From assembly GCA_029225065.1 (NCBI GenBank), contig JAQXVT010000013.1, forward strand, positions 1 through 35,089: a stretch of 35,089 nucleotides of DNA, written 5' to 3'. Under the pieces are notes generated by a model. The model did not search any database. It worked only from the letters and a program-made list of their open reading frames with translations, and was not told where the DNA came from. The translations under genes and the position numbers were made by a program. Below, one piece after another: positions 14,085 to 23,538 of the stretch (within the stretch, counting starts at the first letter, position 1; each line of letters begins with the position of its first letter). The stretch is from Lachnospiraceae bacterium. Its GTDB lineage: Bacteria > Bacillota > Clostridia > Lachnospirales > Lachnospiraceae.

Positions 14085-14412
14085 GAAAGATACATCCTTT
14101 CTTAATGTGCAGACAGAGCCTTTTGATCAGGTCAGGCAAATCTCCGGCAGGGTGGGCAGAAATCTGCGCTGACTTTGTTCTGCTGTCTGTTCCAGTTTTA
14201 TTTTTTATACAGTATATCCCGTTTTTAAGGAAAAATCATCCCCTATTTGTTTGACTTTGTCACAGCAGTCTGCTAGACTGTGCGTGGTGAATAAAATTTT
14301 AGGATCTGACACAATTTTCTGCTTTACCACAGGTCGCGAAGCGGCTGAGTTTATGAGCAGGCAGCGAAAAGAAATTCATCTTGAATAATAATAAAATTGG
14401 AGGGCAACGACC
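14085..14412. other. Intergenic region between two divergent genes
   Basis: 328 bases. The left half is the leader of the CYTH gene (minus strand); short complementary segments such as CAGACAG (~14111) and CTGTCTG (~14183) suggest structure, but I recognise no riboswitch. The right half carries the promoter at 14251-14279 of the DJ-1-family gene and its ~130-base leader. Confidence 0.5.
14251..14279 (+). promoter_or_regulatory. Sigma-A promoter of the DJ-1/PfpI gene
   Basis: TTGACT (14251-14256), 17-base spacer, TAGACT (14274-14279). Confidence 0.65.
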
Positions 14413-14961
14413 ATGGAAAAAGCATACGTATTTCTTGCAGATGGATTCGAGGAGATCGAGGGCCTGACCGTAGTTGATATCCTGCGCAGGGCAGGGGTAG
14501 ATACACAGACTGTGTCCATCATGGGACGCAGGGAGATCACCGGCAGCCACCGCATCGCACTGCAGGCGGATCTTGTATTTGAGGAGACATCCTTTGAGGA
14601 TGGCACACTGTTCGTGCTTCCGGGCGGCATGCCAGGCACAAAGCATCTCGGGGCACATGAGGGACTGACTGCTCTTTTGAAAAAAGCTGCGGCAGAAGGA
14701 AAGAGAGTCGCTGCAATCTGCGCGGCACCGAGCGTACTTGGCGATCTTGGACTGCTGGAAGGAAAGCATGCGGCCTGCTATCCGGGCTTTGAAGATCGTT
14801 TAAGAGGTGCACATGTGGAGCTTACCCCGGTTGTGACCGACGGCAATATCACGACGAGCCGCGGTATGGGAACGGCGATTCCGTTCGCACTTTCCCTTGC
14901 GGCACAGCTGACAGACGCAGAAAAAGCAGAAGAACTTGCAAAAGGTATCATTTACAAGTAA
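14413..14961 (+). CDS. DJ-1/PfpI family protein (YajL/ThiJ-like)
   Basis: 182 residues, the family's usual length. The nucleophile elbow is clear: AAICAAPSVLG with Cys103, and the conserved acidic residue that tunes the Cys lies in LADGFEEIE (Glu14). FVLPGGMPG is the strand-loop before the elbow and SRGMGTAIPFAL carries the C-terminal family block. Members act as protein/glyoxal deglycases or redox-stress chaperone-like proteins; which activity applies here is not decided by sequence. It has its own promoter, and an in-frame site (TTGGAGGG) 9-15 bases before the ATG. It sits just ahead of the trigger factor/Clp/Lon block, consistent with a protein-quality role. Confidence 0.85.
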   Translation: MEKAYVFLADGFEEIEGLTVVDILRRAGVDTQTVSIMGRREITGSHRIALQADLVFEETSFEDGTLFVLPGGMPGTKHLGAHEGLTALLKKAAAEGKRVAAICAAPSVLGDLGLLEGKHAACYPGFEDRLRGAHVELTPVVTDGNITTSRGMGTAIPFALSLAAQLTDAEKAEELAKGIIYK

Positions 14962-14988
14962 AAAAAGCTGGCGTTTTCGGGGCTGTTG

Positions 14989-14997
14989 TGCTATACT
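14989..14997 (+). promoter_or_regulatory. Extended -10 promoter of tig
   Basis: TGCTATACT, a TGn extended -10 with no good -35 at the matching distance. It lies about 100 bases before the tig start. Confidence 0.5.
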
Positions 14998-15099
14998 ATC
15001 AAAATGACTGCATATGGGTGAAGTGTGCAGTTTTTGACTGACGAAAATAGAAGACTGGTCGTCAGTGGCCGGTTTAGATTTAAGGAGGAATAGGACACA

Positions 15100-16416
15100 A
15101 TGAGTGTACAGGTCGAAAAACAGGAAAAAAACATGGCTAAGCTGACGATTGAGGTTTCAGCAGAAGAGTTTGGAGCTGCACTGGAGAAAGCTTATCAGAA
15201 AGATAAGAAGAAAATCAACGTTCCGGGCTTCCGTAAAGGAAAAGCACCGAGAAAGATGATCGAGAAAATGTACGGCGCAGGCATCTTTTATGAGGATGCT
15301 GCAAATATCGTAATTCCGGAAGCATATGCAGCAGCTGCAAAAGAGTGCGATGAGGAGATCGTTTCCCAGCCGCAGATCAGCGTAACCCAGATCGAGGAAG
15401 GCAAGCCGTTCATCTTTACAGCAGAAGTAGCTCTGAAGCCGGCTGTAACACTTGGCGATTACAAGGGCGTTGAAGTGGAGAAAACCGTAATCGAGGTTTC
15501 TGAAGAGGAAGTTGATAAGGAAGTAGATAAGGAGCGCGAGAACAACTCCAGAATGATCGACGTGGATGACAGAGCAGTAGAGAAGGGCGATATCATCAAG
15601 CTTGACTTTGAAGGTTCTGTAGACGGCGTACCGTTCCAGGGCGGCAAGGCAGAGGATTACTCCCTGACGATCGGTTCCGGAAGCTTTATCCCGGGATTCG
15701 AGGATCAGCTGATCGGCGCTAAGATCGGCGAGGAGCTGGATGTAAATGTTACCTTCCCGGAGGAGTATCATGAGGCAAGCCTGAAGGGCAAACCGGCTGT
15801 ATTTAAGTGCACCGTAAAAGAGATTAAAGTAAAAGAGCTTCCGGCAGCAGACGATGAGTTTGCAAAGGATGTTTCTGAGTTCGATACACTGGCTGAGTAC
15901 AAGGATGATATCCGCAGCAAGCTGGTAGAGAAGAAAGAGGCTCAGGCAAAGCGCGAGAAGCAGAACAAGGCTGTTGACAAGGCTGTTGCAAATGCACAGA
16001 TGGAGATTCCGGATGCGATGGTTACCGAGCAGGTAAGACGTATGGCTGACGACTTCGCAAGAAGACTGCAGAGCCAGGGACTTACCGTTGAGCAGTATAT
16101 GCAGTTCACAGGAATGACCGCTGACAAGCTGCTGGAGCAGATGCGTCCGGAGGCTCTGAAGCGTATTCAGAACAGCCTGGTACTTGAGGCAGTTGCAAAG
16201 GCTGAGAACATCGAGATCGGCGATGATAAGGTAAAAGAAGAGATCGAGAAGATGGCAACAGCATACAAGATGGAGTTCGATAAAGTAAACGAGCTGATCG
16301 GTGCTGAGCAGAGAGAGCAGATGAAGGCTGATCTTGCAATCCAGGCAGCAGTAGAGCTGATTGCAGATGCAGCAGTAGAGGTTGAGGCAAAAGAGGAGCC
16401 GAAGACTGAGGAGTAA
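15100..16416 (+). CDS. tig: Trigger factor, ribosome-bound chaperone and peptidyl-prolyl isomerase
   Basis: 438 residues, normal length. It binds the ribosome exit tunnel through the signature loop GFRKGKAP (residues 43-50) and shields nascent chains. Domains in order: N-terminal ribosome-binding domain (~1-115), FKBP-type PPIase domain (~155-245, with [16 protein letters not shown] and [11 protein letters not shown]), and the helical C-terminal chaperone arms (~115-150 and 250-430). A site AAGGAGGA lies 11 bases before ATG 15100. It is followed by clpP and clpX, the common Firmicutes order. The codon choice is uniform and strongly biased, as for a highly expressed gene. Confidence 0.97.
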   Translation: MSVQVEKQEKNMAKLTIEVSAEEFGAALEKAYQKDKKKINVPGFRKGKAPRKMIEKMYGAGIFYEDAANIVIPEAYAAAAKECDEEIVSQPQISVTQIEEGKPFIFTAEVALKPAVTLGDYKGVEVEKTVIEVSEEEVDKEVDKERENNSRMIDVDDRAVEKGDIIKLDFEGSVDGVPFQGGKAEDYSLTIGSGSFIPGFEDQLIGAKIGEELDVNVTFPEEYHEASLKGKPAVFKCTVKEIKVKELPAADDEFAKDVSEFDTLAEYKDDIRSKLVEKKEAQAKREKQNKAVDKAVANAQMEIPDAMVTEQVRRMADDFARRLQSQGLTVEQYMQFTGMTADKLLEQMRPEALKRIQNSLVLEAVAKAENIEIGDDKVKEEIEKMATAYKMEFDKVNELIGAEQREQMKADLAIQAAVELIADAAVEVEAKEEPKTEE

Positions 16417-16511
16417 GAAATACGTTTCAAGGCCGGAGCGCTGCAGTGCGGCAATCCGGCGCGAAACTGCGCAGCAGGCAGAAGTGGCTGCCTGATACAG
16501 GAGGGGATTTC

Positions 16512-17093
16512 ATGAGCTTTATACCGTACGTCATTGAACAGACCGGAAGAGGAGAGCGTTCTTATGACATCTTTTCCAGATTGCTGAATGACCGTATTAT
16601 TTTTCTGGGCGAGGAAGTGACAGACGTCAGTGCAAACCTGGTGGTTGCACAGCTTCTGTTCCTCGAGTCGGAGGACCCGAACAAGGATATCCAGCTGTAC
16701 ATCAACAGCCCGGGCGGTTCGGTGACAGCCGGCATGGCAATCTATGATACAATGAATTACGTAAAATGTGACGTTTCCACTATTTGCATGGGCATGGCGG
16801 CAAGCATGGGCGCATTCCTGCTTGCGGGCGGCGCAAAGGGCAAGCGTTTTGCTTTGCCGAACGCCGAGATCATGATCCATCAGCCTTCCGGCGGAGCGCA
16901 GGGACAGGCAACGGACATCCAGATCGTTGCAGAGCAGATTCTTCGCACCAAGAAGAAGCTGAATGAGATCCTGGCAGCAAATACCGGACAGTCACTGGAG
17001 ACAATCGCTGCCGATACAGAAAGAGACAACTGGATGACGGCAGAGGAAGCAAAAGCATACGGTCTGATCGACGAGCTCGTCAGATCAAGATAG
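16512..17093 (+). CDS. clpP: ATP-dependent Clp protease proteolytic subunit
   Basis: 193 residues started at ATG 16512 ([11 protein letters not shown]), which has AGGAGGGG directly upstream; a start at 16446 would add 22 residues unlike any ClpP. The catalytic triad is intact: Ser98 ([11 protein letters not shown]), His123 (IMIHQPSGG) and Asp172 (ERDNWM). The N-terminal propeptide region precedes the axial-loop segment ([15 protein letters not shown]). Fourteen subunits form the chamber; ClpX, encoded 74 bases downstream, feeds it unfolded substrates. No CtsR-type operator was seen in front of it. Confidence 0.97.
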   Translation: MSFIPYVIEQTGRGERSYDIFSRLLNDRIIFLGEEVTDVSANLVVAQLLFLESEDPNKDIQLYINSPGGSVTAGMAIYDTMNYVKCDVSTICMGMAASMGAFLLAGGAKGKRFALPNAEIMIHQPSGGAQGQATDIQIVAEQILRTKKKLNEILAANTGQSLETIAADTERDNWMTAEEAKAYGLIDELVRSR

Positions 17094-17167
17094 GTATAAA
17101 ATGGGGCTGTTGCAAGTGGTCTTGTGACAGTCCCAAAGTTGGTTATAAATAATAAAGAGGTGTGAAC

Positions 17168-18454
17168 ATGCCGGGAAAAAACGGGGAAAAAATCAGATGT
17201 TCCTTCTGTAACAAGACAGAGGATCAGGTACGCAAGCTGATTGCAGGACCGAGCGGTGTCTATATCTGCGACGAGTGCGTGGAAATCTGTTCTGAGATCA
17301 TTGAAGAGGAACTGGAAGATGAGTACGCGGCAGAGGATGATCAGGAGATCAATCTGCTGAAGCCTGCACAGATCAAGGAGTTTCTGGATGAGTATGTCAT
17401 CGGGCAGGATGAGGCAAAAAAAGCGCTTTCTGTTGCTGTGTACAATCACTACAAGAGAATTACCAGCGGAAAATATCTCGACGTGGAGCTGCAGAAAAGT
17501 AATATTCTGATGCTCGGACCGACTGGATCAGGAAAAACGATGCTGGCACAGACACTGGCCCGCCTTCTGAATGTACCGTTTGCAATCGCAGACGCGACTT
17601 CACTGACCGAGGCAGGATACGTAGGAGAAGACGTAGAGAATATTCTTCTGAAAATTATTCAGGCAGCAGAGTACGACATTAAAAAAGCAGAATACGGTAT
17701 CATTTATATCGATGAGATAGATAAGATCACGAGAAAATCGGAAAATGCATCGATCACACGAGATGTTTCCGGAGAGGGTGTACAGCAGGCACTGTTAAAG
17801 ATTCTGGAGGGAACCGTCGCATCCGTTCCGCCGCAGGGTGGTCGGAAGCATCCGCATCAGGAGCTTCTGCAGATTGATACGACGAATATCCTGTTCATCT
17901 GCGGAGGAGCGTTTGAGGGTCTGGAAAAGATTATTGAGTCACGTCTTGACCGCAAGGGCATCGGTTTCAATTCCGAGCTTAGCGAGAAGGAGCAGCACAA
18001 CGTTGGAGAGGTGCTGAAAAAAGCGCTGCCGCAGGATTTCATCAAGTTTGGTATGATTCCGGAGTTTATGGGACGTGTTCCGGTGGTGGTATCTCTCGAC
18101 GAGCTGGATAAGGATGCGCTGGTACGGATCCTGACCGAGCCTAAGAATGCAATCATAAAGCAGTATCAGGGTCTTTTCGGACTGGACGATGTAGAGCTGG
18201 CCTTTACACCGGAGGCAGTAGAAGCGATTGCGGACAAGACCATCAAGCGTAAAACCGGAGCGAGAGGTCTGCGGGCGATCATGGAGAGCGTGATGATGGA
18301 TCTGATGTTCAAAATTCCATCTGACGAGACAATCGCAACGTGCACGATCACGAAGGAGACAGTGGAAGGAACAGGAGAGCCGGAGCTGACATACCGTGAG
18401 GGAGTGCGCGGAAGAAGAAAACACAGAATCAGCAAGATTGAAGAAACTGCATAA
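17168..18454 (+). CDS. clpX: ClpX, AAA+ unfoldase of ClpXP
   Basis: 428 residues from ATG 17168 (a GTG six bases earlier is less well spaced from AAGAGG). The N-terminal zinc-binding domain has Cys11, Cys14, Cys34 and Cys37. Walker A is GPTGSGKT (117-124), Walker B is IIYIDEID (~179-186), and the pore loop GYVG lies in [12 protein letters not shown]. The sensor-2 Arg is in [11 protein letters not shown]. The ClpP-docking loop is expected between ~255 and 270 ([16 protein letters not shown]); I read IGF there, the ClpP-binding tripeptide. It unfolds tagged proteins with ATP and passes them to ClpP. Confidence 0.97.
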   Translation: MPGKNGEKIRCSFCNKTEDQVRKLIAGPSGVYICDECVEICSEIIEEELEDEYAAEDDQEINLLKPAQIKEFLDEYVIGQDEAKKALSVAVYNHYKRITSGKYLDVELQKSNILMLGPTGSGKTMLAQTLARLLNVPFAIADATSLTEAGYVGEDVENILLKIIQAAEYDIKKAEYGIIYIDEIDKITRKSENASITRDVSGEGVQQALLKILEGTVASVPPQGGRKHPHQELLQIDTTNILFICGGAFEGLEKIIESRLDRKGIGFNSELSEKEQHNVGEVLKKALPQDFIKFGMIPEFMGRVPVVVSLDELDKDALVRILTEPKNAIIKQYQGLFGLDDVELAFTPEAVEAIADKTIKRKTGARGLRAIMESVMMDLMFKIPSDETIATCTITKETVEGTGEPELTYREGVRGRRKHRISKIEETA

Positions 18455-18806
18455 TGTGATTTCTGTTCTGAGGTGTCTCTGGACAGGAAATAGATATGTA
18501 TGAGACAGGCTGCATCCGGCTGCCCCGATCCTGAAAGCAGCTGCCATTTTTGGAAAAAGTTTTGACTGGAAGGTTTTTCTGAAAATGACAGTAACCAGGT
18601 GTGGACAGAAGGGAGCGGCCTGTTTTATTATGAAAAAATAACTGTACAGCAGAAGAATCAAAGCGAATATTTGCAATTCAATATGCTGAGGATCATAAGG
18701 AAACTTTCCCGATCCGGTTAAAAAGCATCTGACGGTTGTGAGAGGAAATTGCGAGATTTACTTTGAGACAAAATTTGTGTATGTAAGAAAAACGAGGAAA
18801 CCAAAA
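18455..18806. other. Intergenic region between clpX and lon
   Basis: 352 bases. There is no convincing terminator and no CIRCE or CtsR-type repeat. A weak candidate promoter (TTGACT at ~18562-18567 with ATGACA 17 bases on) and an A/T-rich stretch near 18628-18680 are the only hints. Lon therefore probably has its own promoter, but I cannot place it firmly. Confidence 0.4.
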
Positions 18807-21125
18807 ATGGACGAAATGATAAGGACATTGCCGATGATTCCGCTGCGCGGACTGACTGTGCTGCCGCTTATGATAGTCAATTTTGATATCAGCCGGGAAA
18901 AATCGATCCGCGCGGTGGAGGCCGCGATGGAACAGGATCAGACGATTTTTCTGGTGACACAGAGGGATCCGGAGGAGAATCAGCCGGGAATCGACGGACT
19001 TTACCATACCGGAACCGTGGCAAAGATTAAAAATATTGCGAAGCTTCCGAAAAATATCGTGCGTGTGATGGTAGAAGGCATCGGGAGAGGCCATCTGCTT
19101 GCCATGCAGGACGGCGCGGGATATTTGCTTGGACAGGCTGAGCTTTCAGAAGAAGAAAAAGTGGAATTGGATGAGCTGACAAAGACTGCAATGGTACGGG
19201 CACTGCAGGACCTGCTGGGACGCTACGGGCAGATCAATCAGAAATTCGGCAAGGATATGATGCAGCAGCTGATGGCGATTTCGGATGTGGAGGCGCTGGT
19301 TGCGGAAGCGGGCGCACATCTTCCACTTTATTATGAGGAGCGGCAGCGGATTCTCGATGCGGAAAATTTTTCTGATCGCTATGACGCGCTGTGTACTGTG
19401 ATTGCAAATGAGGTGGAGATCATTCAGATCCGCAACGAGCTGCAGCAGAAGGTAAAAGAGCGGGTCGACAAGAATCAGAAGGAGTACATTCTGCGGGAGC
19501 AGCTGAAAGTCATTCAGCAGGAACTTGGTGAGGATACGCTGCTTACCGACGTGGAGAATTATAAAAAGCAGGCGAAAGCCCTGACTGCTTCTGATGAGGT
19601 GAAGAATAAAATCATCAAAGAGGCGGAGCGGCTGAAGAGCCTCGGCGGCAGTTCGGCGGAAAGCTCTGTGCTGCGCGGTTATATTGAGACGCTTCTGGAG
19701 CTGCCATGGGATAAGGTCTCAAAAGACAATCAGGATCTGAAAAATGCGGCGCGTGTGCTGGATGAAGATCATTACGGCCTGGAAAAGGTGAAGGAGCGCG
19801 TGCTGGAATTTCTGGCGGTGCGCACGCTGACAAACGGCGGCGACAGCCCGATTCTCTGTCTGGCAGGCCCTCCTGGAACGGGCAAGACCTCGATTGCACG
19901 CTCGATTGCGCGGGCACTTGATAAGAAATACGTCCGAATCAGCCTTGGCGGTGTGCGCGATGAGGCGGAAATCCGCGGTCACAGACGGACGTACGTCGGA
20001 GCGATGCCGGGACGCCTTGCAAACGGACTGAAGCAGGCGGGCGTGAAAAATCCGCTGATGCTGCTCGATGAGATCGACAAGGTGAGCAGCGATTATAAGG
20101 GAGACACGGCATCCGCGCTTCTGGAGGTGCTGGATTCTGAGCAGAACTGCCGATTCCGCGATCATTATGTGGAGCTTCCGCTGGATCTTTCGGAGGTACT
20201 GTTTATTGCAACGGCAAACGATCTGCACACGATTCCGCGGCCGCTGCTTGACCGTATGGAGATCATTGAGGTTTCCAGCTACACGGCAAATGAAAAATTC
20301 CACATCGCAAAGGAGCACCTGATTCCGAAGCAGCTGGAGCGAAACGGCCTGAAAAAAGAACAGCTGACGATCACAAAATCTGCACTGGAGGATCTGATTG
20401 AGCTGTATACAAAGGAGGCCGGTGTGCGTCAGCTGGAGCGCAGAATTGGCGAGATCTGCCGGAAAGCGGCGCGCAGGATTCTGGAGGAGCACGTGGAGAC
20501 GGTGCGTGTGACCGGAAAGAACATCGAAAGCTTTCTTGGAAGAAAAATTTATACCTTTAAAAAGCGGAATGAGAAGAGTGATGTGGGGATTGTGCGTGGT
20601 CTTGCATGGACGAGTGTCGGCGGTGATACGCTTCAGATTGAAGTAAACACGATGCCGGGCAAGGGCGAGTTCCTGCTGACCGGCCAGCTTGGCGATGTCA
20701 TGAAGGAATCGGCACGCACGGCAATCAGCTATGTGCGTTCTGTGAGCGGAAAATATCACATCGATCCGGAATTTTTTGCAAAAAATGATATTCATATCCA
20801 TATCCCGGAGGGTGCAGTGCCAAAAGACGGACCGTCGGCCGGCATCACGATGGCGACGGCAATCCTTTCTGCAATCACAAAGATTCCGGTGCGCGCGGAC
20901 GTTGCGATGACCGGAGAGATCACGCTGCGCGGACGTGTCCTGCCGATCGGAGGCCTCAAAGAAAAGCTGCTTGCGGCAAATCAGGCCGGGATGAAGACCG
21001 TGATTGTGCCGTCACAGAACAAGGCGGATGTCGAGGAAATCGCTGAGGAGATCAAAAAGGGTATGGAGATTGTCTATGCGGAGAGCATGAAGGAAGTGCT
21101 GAAGACAGCGCTGGAGCATGTTTGA
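18807..21125 (+). CDS. lon: ATP-dependent protease La
   Basis: 772 residues from ATG 18807 ([20 protein letters not shown]), with GAGGAAA before it; an upstream in-frame GTG at 18738 would add residues outside the family pattern. Domains: N-terminal substrate-binding domain (~8-205), coiled coil (~205-260), AAA+ module with Walker A GPPGTGKT (354-361) and Walker [10 protein letters not shown], and a C-terminal protease domain with the Ser677-Lys720 dyad ([10 protein letters not shown] and GGLKEK). It degrades damaged and short-lived regulatory proteins as a hexamer. Neighbours on both sides are proteostasis and ribosome-assembly genes. Confidence 0.97.
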   Translation: MDEMIRTLPMIPLRGLTVLPLMIVNFDISREKSIRAVEAAMEQDQTIFLVTQRDPEENQPGIDGLYHTGTVAKIKNIAKLPKNIVRVMVEGIGRGHLLAMQDGAGYLLGQAELSEEEKVELDELTKTAMVRALQDLLGRYGQINQKFGKDMMQQLMAISDVEALVAEAGAHLPLYYEERQRILDAENFSDRYDALCTVIANEVEIIQIRNELQQKVKERVDKNQKEYILREQLKVIQQELGEDTLLTDVENYKKQAKALTASDEVKNKIIKEAERLKSLGGSSAESSVLRGYIETLLELPWDKVSKDNQDLKNAARVLDEDHYGLEKVKERVLEFLAVRTLTNGGDSPILCLAGPPGTGKTSIARSIARALDKKYVRISLGGVRDEAEIRGHRRTYVGAMPGRLANGLKQAGVKNPLMLLDEIDKVSSDYKGDTASALLEVLDSEQNCRFRDHYVELPLDLSEVLFIATANDLHTIPRPLLDRMEIIEVSSYTANEKFHIAKEHLIPKQLERNGLKKEQLTITKSALEDLIELYTKEAGVRQLERRIGEICRKAARRILEEHVETVRVTGKNIESFLGRKIYTFKKRNEKSDVGIVRGLAWTSVGGDTLQIEVNTMPGKGEFLLTGQLGDVMKESARTAISYVRSVSGKYHIDPEFFAKNDIHIHIPEGAVPKDGPSAGITMATAILSAITKIPVRADVAMTGEITLRGRVLPIGGLKEKLLAANQAGMKTVIVPSQNKADVEEIAEEIKKGMEIVYAESMKEVLKTALEHV

Positions 21126-21353
21126 AAACGTGAGGACATTATTTTTGGACATATGCTCATATGCAGAAACCAGAGATTTGGCAGAAGAAATGTGTAAAAA
21201 CAGGTATTTGTACAGTGAAAGTGTGGAAAGGTCATGGGCTGAGCAGTGAGTGTGTGGAAAAGTTATGACTGGAACAGCAAAAAGTGGAAATCTCTGTCTG
21301 AAAATGAATAATAGGTGGAATAGAGAAAGAAATAGGTGAGAGGAGCTGATAAA

Positions 21354-21980
21354 ATGGTCATTAAACAGGTAAGTCTGGAAACGGTGTGTGGTATCACGAG
21401 TGTACTTCCGAAAAATCAGAAGCCGGAAATCGCTTTTGCCGGAAAATCGAACGTCGGAAAATCGTCCCTGATCAACAGTCTGGTGAACCGCAAGGCGCTG
21501 GCGCGTACGAGTTCGCAGCCGGGCAAGACGCAGACCATCAACTTTTATAACGTAAACAATGCACTGTATCTTGTGGATCTTCCGGGATACGGCTATGCGA
21601 AGGTACCGCAGAGTGAAAAGGAAAAATGGGGCAAACTGATCGAGCGGTATCTGCACGGCTCCGATCAGCTGCGCGCCGTCTTCCTTCTGATCGACATTCG
21701 CCATGAGCCGGGGGCAAATGATAAGATCATGTACGACTGGATCTGTCACAACGGCTATGAGCCGATCATCATTGCGACGAAGCTGGATAAAATCAAGCGC
21801 AGCCAGATCCAGAAGCAGGTAAAGCTGATCCGTGAGGGACTGAAGGTACGCCCGGGCACACAGATTATTCCGTTTTCTTCCGAGACGAAGCAGGGAGTGA
21901 CGGAGGTGTGGAATCTGATGGAGTCCTTATGTTTTCCGGCGGAGGAGCAGGAAAAAGCAGAGCCGCAGGATGAGGCGTGA
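21354..21980 (+). CDS. engB: Ribosome-biogenesis GTPase EngB/YsxC
   Basis: 208 residues from ATG 21354 (MVIKQVSLETV), with GAGGAG about 8 bases upstream; an earlier in-frame start at 21336 overlaps that site. GTPase motifs: G1 GKSNVGKS (30-37), G2 around the Thr in GKTQTINFY, G3 DLPGYGYAK and G4 TKLDK. It has the compact TRAFAC single-domain size. In Bacillus YsxC binds the 50S subunit and is essential for its maturation. Its place right after lon matches B. subtilis. The acidic tail (EEQEKAEPQDEA) is a lineage-specific extension. Confidence 0.95.
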   Translation: MVIKQVSLETVCGITSVLPKNQKPEIAFAGKSNVGKSSLINSLVNRKALARTSSQPGKTQTINFYNVNNALYLVDLPGYGYAKVPQSEKEKWGKLIERYLHGSDQLRAVFLLIDIRHEPGANDKIMYDWICHNGYEPIIIATKLDKIKRSQIQKQVKLIREGLKVRPGTQIIPFSSETKQGVTEVWNLMESLCFPAEEQEKAEPQDEA

Positions 21981-22361
21981 TGCTCGAAGACAGAGATTAG
22001 ACTGTACGGATGCGGGAATTCTGTATCAAAGTATCCAGGGAGATGTATTAATCGAATTAAACAGAGAATGAAGCGGATTGCGAATAGTCTCTTTGAGTTG
22101 CTTTGAAAATTACAAAAGACAAAACAGAAAAACAGAAAAACAGAAAAACAGAGAAAACAGAAACGCCCTGGCGATATCATTCATAAGGCGAAACGTTTTC
22201 TCTGTTTTTGTCTGCTTCAATATAGTAATAATAGTAATATATTGCTTCTTGGCGGAAGGAAAGCAGACGAAGATGAAATGGAGAACGCTTTACCTGCTCA
22301 TGAAATTGCAGCAGAAAAAGGTGCACCCAAATGAAATACAGATATTTCCGCAATTACAAAA
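21981..22361. other. Intergenic region with a short tandem repeat
   Basis: 381 bases between convergent genes. An 8-base unit ACAGAAAA is repeated about four times at 22124-22160 (last unit altered). The rest has no terminator, promoter or RNA that I recognise. An open frame through 22078-22374 reads low-complexity Lys/Asn/Gln sequence across the repeat and has no ribosome-binding site, so I do not call it a gene. Confidence 0.5.
22124..22160. repeat. Short tandem repeat, ACAGAAAA x ~4
   Basis: Units begin at 22124, 22132, 22140 and 22148, with a degenerate fifth at 22157. A repeat of this type is prone to slippage; no gene depends on it here. Confidence 0.75.
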
Positions 22362-23012
22362 TCACAGCAGATAGAAATACATGCAGATAAAATGGCAGAT
22401 GCTCCCGCCCATCACGAAGAGATGAAAAATCTCATGTGATCCGAATCCCTTGTGGTGCGCGTTGAAAATTGGCAGCTTCAGCGCATAAATGACACCGCCT
22501 ACGGTATAGAGCAGACCGCCTGCGAGCAGCCAGAGAAAAGCCGGGCGCGGCAGCGTATGGAACAGCTGACCGAATACCGAAAGGCAGGACCAGCCCATTG
22601 CCACATAGATAATGGAAGAAACGTATTTCGGACAGGTCACCCAGAAGAGTTTGAACAGCATTCCGGCAGCAGCGATTGCCCAGACCGTGACGAGCAGCCG
22701 ATGGCCGTCGGCAGGATTTAAGACGAGCAGGCAGACCGGCGTGTAGGAACCGGCGATCAGCACAAAGATCATCATGTGATCGATTTTCTGGAAAAACCGC
22801 AGGCTGTGACCGCGTAGATTGACGGAGTGGTACAGGGTGCTGGCGGTATAGAGCAGGATCATGCTGGTCATAAAGACCGCCATAGCGATGAGACCAGTGC
22901 GTGTGGAGACCAGGGAAGCCTTGACCAGCATCGGAATCGTAGCAAAAATGGCGAGCACCATACCGATAAAATGTGTGATGGCGCTGCCCGGTTCACGGAT
23001 TGTGATTGTCAT
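22362..23012 (-). CDS. Haemolysin-III/PAQR-type membrane protein (YqfA-like)
   Basis: 216 residues from ATG 23012 (MTITIREPGSAITHFIG), which has AGGAGG 8-13 bases upstream; an ATG at 23069 would add a non-conserved leader. Seven membrane helices are visible. Family blocks: GSAITHFIGMVLA near the start, TASTLYHSV with the conserved Ser-x-x-x-His, FQKIDHMMIFVLIAGSYTP with the conserved Asp, and SHEIFHLFVMGGSICHF with the C-terminal His residues that form the metal site in PAQR proteins. Despite the name, most bacterial members are not proven haemolysins and may be metal-dependent hydrolases or membrane-homeostasis proteins. A long palindrome lies ~75 bases upstream. Confidence 0.9.
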   Translation of the reverse strand: MTITIREPGSAITHFIGMVLAIFATIPMLVKASLVSTRTGLIAMAVFMTSMILLYTASTLYHSVNLRGHSLRFFQKIDHMMIFVLIAGSYTPVCLLVLNPADGHRLLVTVWAIAAAGMLFKLFWVTCPKYVSSIIYVAMGWSCLSVFGQLFHTLPRPAFLWLLAGGLLYTVGGVIYALKLPIFNAHHKGFGSHEIFHLFVMGGSICHFICMYFYLL

Positions 23013-23087
23013 AAGAATACCTCCTGAAAAGCCAGAGCAGAAATTCTCTGCATAGCATGTGAATGTCAATAATTTCTAAAAACCATA

Positions 23088-23112
23088 AGATATAGTTTTT
23101 AAAACTATATCT
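23088..23112. promoter_or_regulatory. 25-bp near-perfect palindrome, likely operator
   Basis: AGATATAGTTTT-T-AAAACTATATCT: two perfect 12-bp arms around one base, upstream of the PAQR-type gene and ~160 bases before the nucleoside operon promoter. It contains TATAGT/ACTATA on both strands. Dimeric regulator binding site is the simplest reading; a weak rho-independent hairpin is the alternative. Confidence 0.6.
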
Positions 23113-23274
23113 GTTATGCGCATGGTATCACAGAAAGAAGAGCGTGTCAAGAGTGAAATTACTTTCGTTTATTGAGAAAAACGTATCGATATCCGTCGAA
23201 TTATCCAAGAAAAGGTCGTTTAAAATAGTTTTTTTGCCAGTTCTGCCGAAAAAAGTTTTCATTTCCGTTTTCAT

Positions 23275-23303
23275 TTGACAAGCAGGAACGAAGTTGCTAG
23301 AAT
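23275..23303 (+). promoter_or_regulatory. Consensus promoter of the nucleoside-import operon
   Basis: TTGACA (23275-23280), 17 bases, TAGAAT (23298-23303). Transcription would start a few bases before the riboswitch aptamer. Confidence 0.85.
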
Positions 23304-23319
23304 TTAATTAAGTATTGTT

Positions 23320-23388
23320 ATCCGATATAAGTCTGTGAAGAGGGTTCAGACGTTTCTACCGCACGCCGTTCAGTTGCGACTATTGGGT
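23320..23388 (+). ncRNA. Purine riboswitch aptamer (guanine-type)
   Basis: P1 pairs 23320-23325 (AUCCGA) with 23383-23388 (UUGGGU). J1/2 is UAUAA; P2 is GUCUG (23331-23335) / CAGAC (23347-23351). J2/3 is GUUUCUACC (23352-23360), identical to the conserved purine-riboswitch junction; P3 is CGCA (23360-23363) / UGCG (23375-23378). J3/1 contains GACUAU. The base equivalent to position 74 is C (23380), which in this class selects guanine or hypoxanthine. The two loops are longer than usual but keep a GGG (L2) and a CC (L3) that could kiss. Confidence 0.88.
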
Positions 23389-23403
23389 GGATGTAAATCG
23401 TCT

Positions 23404-23439
23404 GCAGATGTACAGAATGAATTTGTACATCTGCTTTTT
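23404..23439 (+). terminator. Riboswitch-controlled intrinsic terminator
   Basis: A perfect 11-bp stem GCAGATGTACA (23404-23414) / TGTACATCTGC (23424-23434), 9-base loop, TTTTT. Placed 15 bases after the aptamer P1 and 100 bases before the first gene, it is the expected off-switch when ligand stabilises the aptamer. Confidence 0.9.
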
Positions 23440-23538
23440 AGTTGGCAGAATCAGAAATAGATCTGGTTCGCAGCGTAGTGAAAAGGATTTTCCGGTATGG
23501 ATTTGTGTCGGTATCACATCAAGAAAGGGAGAAAAGAC

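Noticed and set aside
14085-14200. Structured leader RNA of the CYTH gene
   Set aside because: Short complementary words exist, but no conserved riboswitch core could be recognised.
16417-18806. CtsR or CIRCE heat-shock operators around clpP, clpX and lon
   Set aside because: I looked for the CtsR heptamer repeat and the CIRCE inverted repeat in the three upstream regions and found neither.
19719-20801. 360-codon reverse open frame opposite lon
   Set aside because: Antisense shadow of lon with no ribosome-binding site and His/Arg/Leu-rich composition.
22078-22374. 98-codon open frame between engB and the PAQR-type gene
   Set aside because: It runs through an ACAGAAAA tandem repeat, reads low-complexity sequence, lacks a ribosome-binding site and overlaps the end of a clear gene on the other strand.
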